Shown here in pieces: positions 49,255 to 51,546 of a stretch of 51,546 bases of DNA. The first letter of the stretch is position 1. The number at the start of each line of letters is the position of its first letter. Under the pieces are notes generated by a model that saw only the letters and a program-made list of their open reading frames with translations, did not search any database and was not told the origin of the DNA. Origin of the DNA: Actinomycetes bacterium (GTDB lineage Bacteria; Actinomycetota; Acidimicrobiia; Acidimicrobiales; Poriferisodalaceae); assembly GCA_024228575.1 (NCBI GenBank), contig JAAETH010000229.1:1-51546 (forward strand), in the 5' to 3' direction. Position numbers and translations under genes: made by a program.

Positions 49255-50223
49255 CTACTCGTCGCCGGCGGGGGGCCTCACGGCGACGTCGTCGGTCTTC
49301 ATCGCCTCTGCGATGCCTGCAACGGCCCCGAGAACGCCGGCGAAGTCTGCCGGGACGACGAGTTTGGTGGCCCGGCCGTCGGCGATCGCGTGGAGCGCTT
49401 CGAGGTACTTGATCGCCAACAGATCCTGGGTCGGCTGGCCGTCGTGGATGGCTCCGTACACGGCCCTGGTTGCGTCGGCTTCGCCGGCCGCGACCGTCTG
49501 CAGCCTGAACTGCTCGGCTTCTGCAACGGTCCGGACCGCTTCGGCATCGCCCTCGGCCTTGAGGATCGCCGACCTCTTGTGGCCTTCTGCGGAGAGAATC
49601 GCAGCCGCCTTCTCGCCCTCGGCTCTGAGGATGTCGGCCTCGCGGACACCTTCGGCCTCGGTGACGACAGCACGCCTCGTGCGCTCTGCTTTCATCTGCT
49701 CGTGCATCGCAGAAACGACCTCGGCAGGGGGATCGATTCGCTGGATCTCGACACGAACGACACGCACACCCCACTTGTCGGTGGCGTCGTCGAGGATGTT
49801 GCGCAATGCTGCGTTGATCGTGTCTCGCGAAGTCAGTGCGGCGTCGAGGTCGAGATCGCCGACCAGGTTTCTGAGGTTGGTCTGGGCCAGCTTGGTGATC
49901 GCCAGCACGAAGTTCGCGATGTTGTAGACGAGGCGTTGGGGATCTGTCGGCTCGTAGAACACAACAGCGTCGACGGCTACGACGACGTTGTCCTTGGTGA
50001 TGACCTCCTGTGGCGGAACGTCGACGACCTGCTCTCGCATGTCGACCACTCGCATGGTGTCGATGAACGGGATGATGATCTGGAGGCCGGGATCGGTCGT
50101 CAGCTTGTACTTGCCAAGACGTTCGACGATGCCCCTCTGGTAGGGCCGCACGATCTTGACTGCCGCTGCCAGAAACAGCAGCACCATTACGGCGATTACC
50201 GCCAGGATGATTACGGCGATCAT
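49255..50223 (-). CDS. SPFH/band-7 (stomatin-like) membrane protein
   Basis: A 322-residue protein with an N-terminal membrane anchor (residues about 2-24), then a band-7 domain: [79 protein letters not shown] helical Glu/Ala-rich region follows ([13 protein letters not shown]...[24 protein letters not shown]). Such proteins form large membrane rings with NfeD partners. It lies one base downstream of the NfeD gene, which is the usual pairing. Confidence 0.93.
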   Translation of the reverse strand: MIAVIILAVIAVMVLLFLAAAVKIVRPYQRGIVERLGKYKLTTDPGLQIIIPFIDTMRVVDMREQVVDVPPQEVITKDNVVVAVDAVVFYEPTDPQRLVYNIANFVLAITKLAQTNLRNLVGDLDLDAALTSRDTINAALRNILDDATDKWGVRVVRVEIQRIDPPAEVVSAMHEQMKAERTRRAVVTEAEGVREADILRAEGEKAAAILSAEGHKRSAILKAEGDAEAVRTVAEAEQFRLQTVAAGEADATRAVYGAIHDGQPTQDLLAIKYLEALHAIADGRATKLVVPADFAGVLGAVAGIAEAMKTDDVAVRPPAGDE

Positions 50224-50224
50224 G

Positions 50225-50692
50225 TCAGCTCGTTCCTTTTGTGCTTGTTTTGGGGACGACGATTACGCGGGTCCCCTTCACCTCTACGACCTCGACGACG
50301 GTGCCATCTGAGATCTGCGCCTGGTCGGCGCTTTCGGCTATCCATTCTTCGGCTCCGAGCATGACCCGGCCCGTGTTGGTCGGTCCTGCGGGAACAGCCG
50401 CGATGATTGGTCCGGTCTCGCCCAGCAGCCGATCGACTCCGACACCCGTTGGTAGCTGGGTGTCGGACTCGTGTTTCTTGAAGTACTTCAGGAACCAGTA
50501 GGCCGAGCCGGCGCCGAGAACGATGAACACAACCCATTGGACCGCTACGGGAACCCCCACTAGGGCCAGCACGAGAGCCGCCGCAGCCGAGATCCCGAAT
50601 GGCAGCAGGTAGAACCCCGGGGAGACCATTTCTCCCACGACGAACATTCCCGCGACGATCAGCCAGATCAACACCCACGTATCTGGATCCAT
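50225..50692 (-). CDS. NfeD-family membrane protein
   Basis: A 155-residue protein with three to four hydrophobic segments ([55 protein letters not shown]) and a C-terminal OB-fold domain ([33 protein letters not shown]...[16 protein letters not shown]). NfeD proteins act with SPFH/stomatin-like partners in membrane-protein quality control or microdomains. ATG 50692 has GGGAGG upstream, and the SPFH gene follows after one base. Confidence 0.93.
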   Translation of the reverse strand: MDPDTWVLIWLIVAGMFVVGEMVSPGFYLLPFGISAAAALVLALVGVPVAVQWVVFIVLGAGSAYWFLKYFKKHESDTQLPTGVGVDRLLGETGPIIAAVPAGPTNTGRVMLGAEEWIAESADQAQISDGTVVEVVEVKGTRVIVVPKTSTKGTS

Positions 50693-50783
50693 GTCCTACC
50701 TCCCGGCCTCGCAGCGGGTTCCTGCACGAACAGCAATCAACCCGCTGGTTCCACTGTAGGGGCACAACGAAACCAGAGCAGCG

Positions 50784-50811
50784 TTGGTTCCCTGAATCGG
50801 GTTGCTAGCGT
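50784..50811 (+). promoter_or_regulatory. Putative promoter of mca (TTGGTT-N16-TAGCGT)
   Basis: A TTGGTT -35 and TAGCGT -10 lie 16 bases apart. The -10 ends seven bases before ATG 50819, so the transcript is probably leaderless. It lies in the 126-base divergent gap with the NfeD gene. Confidence 0.45.
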
Positions 50812-50818
50812 CGCTTCG

Positions 50819-51546
50819 ATGTCGGATACAAGCGCAACGTCGACACAACCTCTTGCCGGCGACAAGACGCCGCTTTCGATTTTGGCAATCCACGCTCATC
50901 CCGACGACGAGAGCTCGAAGGGGCCAGGAACCATCCGCCGTTTGGCTGACGCCGGCGTCCGCACGACATTGGTGTGTTGCACCGGCGGTGAGGCGGGCGA
51001 CATCTTGAATCCGGCGATGGACCGCCCCGAGGTCGTCGAGAACCTCGCCGAGGTCCGGGAGGCCGAGCTTCAGAGCGCAGCCGACATCATCGGATATGGA
51101 GAGGTCGTTTGGCTCGGTCATCGCGACAGCGGCATGCCGGACTCGGATCACAATCACCATCACGAGTCGTTCGCCCAGGTTCCGGTCGACGAGGCGGTTC
51201 GCGATCTCGTCGAGATCGTTCGGCGAGTACGTCCCCAGGTCATCGTGACCTACCCGGAGGATCAGTCGCGTTATCCGCACCCAGACCATTTGAAGGTCAC
51301 CCAGATCTCGCTGCCCGCGTGGGATCTGGCGGGTGATCCGGATGCATTTCCCGAACTGGGCGAACCATGGACGCCGCTGAAGCTGTATTGCACGATGTGG
51401 AGTCGCAAGCGGATGGTGCTCGTGCACGAGAAGTTCGGCGAGCTCGGACTCGAGTCGCCCTTCGACGAGAAGTGGTTCGAGCGCCCCGGCCAGGACGACA
51501 AGATCACCACGGTCATCGAGGTTGACAACTCGATTCGGAGGCGGGC
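50819..51546 (+). CDS. mca: Mycothiol S-conjugate amidase (Mca), 5' part, cut by window edge
   Basis: The frame from ATG 50819 stays open to the end of the window and gives 242 residues of a family that is normally about 290 long. The PIG-L zinc motif AHPDDESSKG, the stretch CTGGEAGDILNPAMDRPEV, TYPEDQSRYPHPDH and GEPWTPLKLY match Mca closely. Mca cleaves mycothiol S-conjugates to release mercapturic acids for export, so the organism probably makes mycothiol. Its paralogue MshB is shorter and lacks the GEPWxPLKLY region. The 3' end lies beyond the window. Confidence 0.9.
   Translation, partial: MSDTSATSTQPLAGDKTPLSILAIHAHPDDESSKGPGTIRRLADAGVRTTLVCCTGGEAGDILNPAMDRPEVVENLAEVREAELQSAADIIGYGEVVWLGHRDSGMPDSDHNHHHESFAQVPVDEAVRDLVEIVRRVRPQVIVTYPEDQSRYPHPDHLKVTQISLPAWDLAGDPDAFPELGEPWTPLKLYCTMWSRKRMVLVHEKFGELGLESPFDEKWFERPGQDDKITTVIEVDNSIRRR

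Noticed and set aside
1-51546. A biosynthetic gene cluster, phage defence island or tRNA-linked integration
   Set aside because: No synthase, restriction, toxin-antitoxin, integrase or tRNA gene was found. Gene content is mostly housekeeping and accessory metabolism.

Overview
The window is a 51.5 kb stretch of high-GC, gene-dense bacterial chromosome carrying about 48 genes plus one clear pseudogene. Several traits point to an actinobacterium, by inference a member of the Acidimicrobiia. These are PafB/PafC regulators, a mycothiol-conjugate amidase (Mca), a CofC/FbiD enzyme for coenzyme F420 with an F420-type LLM oxidoreductase, LexA boxes of the form TCGAAC-N4-GTTCGA, many GTG starts, and many start codons lying 6-8 bases after a TANNNT box (leaderless style). 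Secreted proteins with 42-residue 'GYWLVGADGGVFAFGDA' repeats also fit. No rRNA, tRNA, CRISPR array, prophage or biosynthetic gene cluster was seen.

Layout. 1-165: right end of an IS3-type element. 0.26-6.1 kb: a lipoprotein, three hydrolases and a secreted repeat/CAP protein. 6.2-8.7 kb: a pafB-pafC-acyltransferase operon. 8.9-11.8 kb: AlaX editing protein, M20 peptidase and a HAD phosphatase. 12.1-16.9 kb: TauE/SafE permease, HU, a cofC-deacetylase operon and an alpha-toroid glycosidase-like protein. 16.9-21.3 kb: cNMP-binding protein, pentapeptide-repeat lipoprotein, RNase HII, PPK2, methyltransferase and a NifU-N protein. 21.4-23.8 kb: imuA-imuB behind a perfect SOS box. 23.8-32.1 kb: HAD protein, membrane protein, GH26 repeat protein, glycosidase-like protein, a broken VOC gene, an epoxide-hydrolase-like protein, a second TauE/SafE and an LLM oxidoreductase. 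32.2-35.5 kb: dnaE2 behind its own SOS box. 35.6-43.3 kb: small basic ORF, membrane-anchored M64-like peptidase, a divergent ELFV dehydrogenase homologue, an HDAC-family deacetylase, a PEBP lipoprotein, and a duplicated MgtE permease beside a duplicated PhoU/TrkA_C protein. 43.3-47.9 kb: complete 2-oxoacid dehydrogenase operon (E1alpha, E1beta, E2, E3). 47.9-51.5 kb: divergent serpin lipoprotein, NfeD/SPFH pair and the start of mca.

How the genes work together. The best supported system is the DNA-damage mutasome. The inactive Y-family subunit ImuB keeps a clamp-binding motif, and it sits with a RecA-fold ImuA-like partner and the error-prone polymerase DnaE2. These are split into two transcription units about 8.4 kb apart. 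Each has a LexA box placed between its -35 and -10 elements, and a start codon at the predicted transcription start. PafBC, known in mycobacteria as the LexA-independent damage activator, lies in the same window. Other points worth a second look are the six-repeat putative propeller shared by a CAP protein and a GH26 enzyme, the mirrored duplication in the MgtE and PhoU/TrkA_C pair, the serpin with an inhibitory-type hinge, and the dehydrogenase homologue that appears to have lost both active-site lysines.
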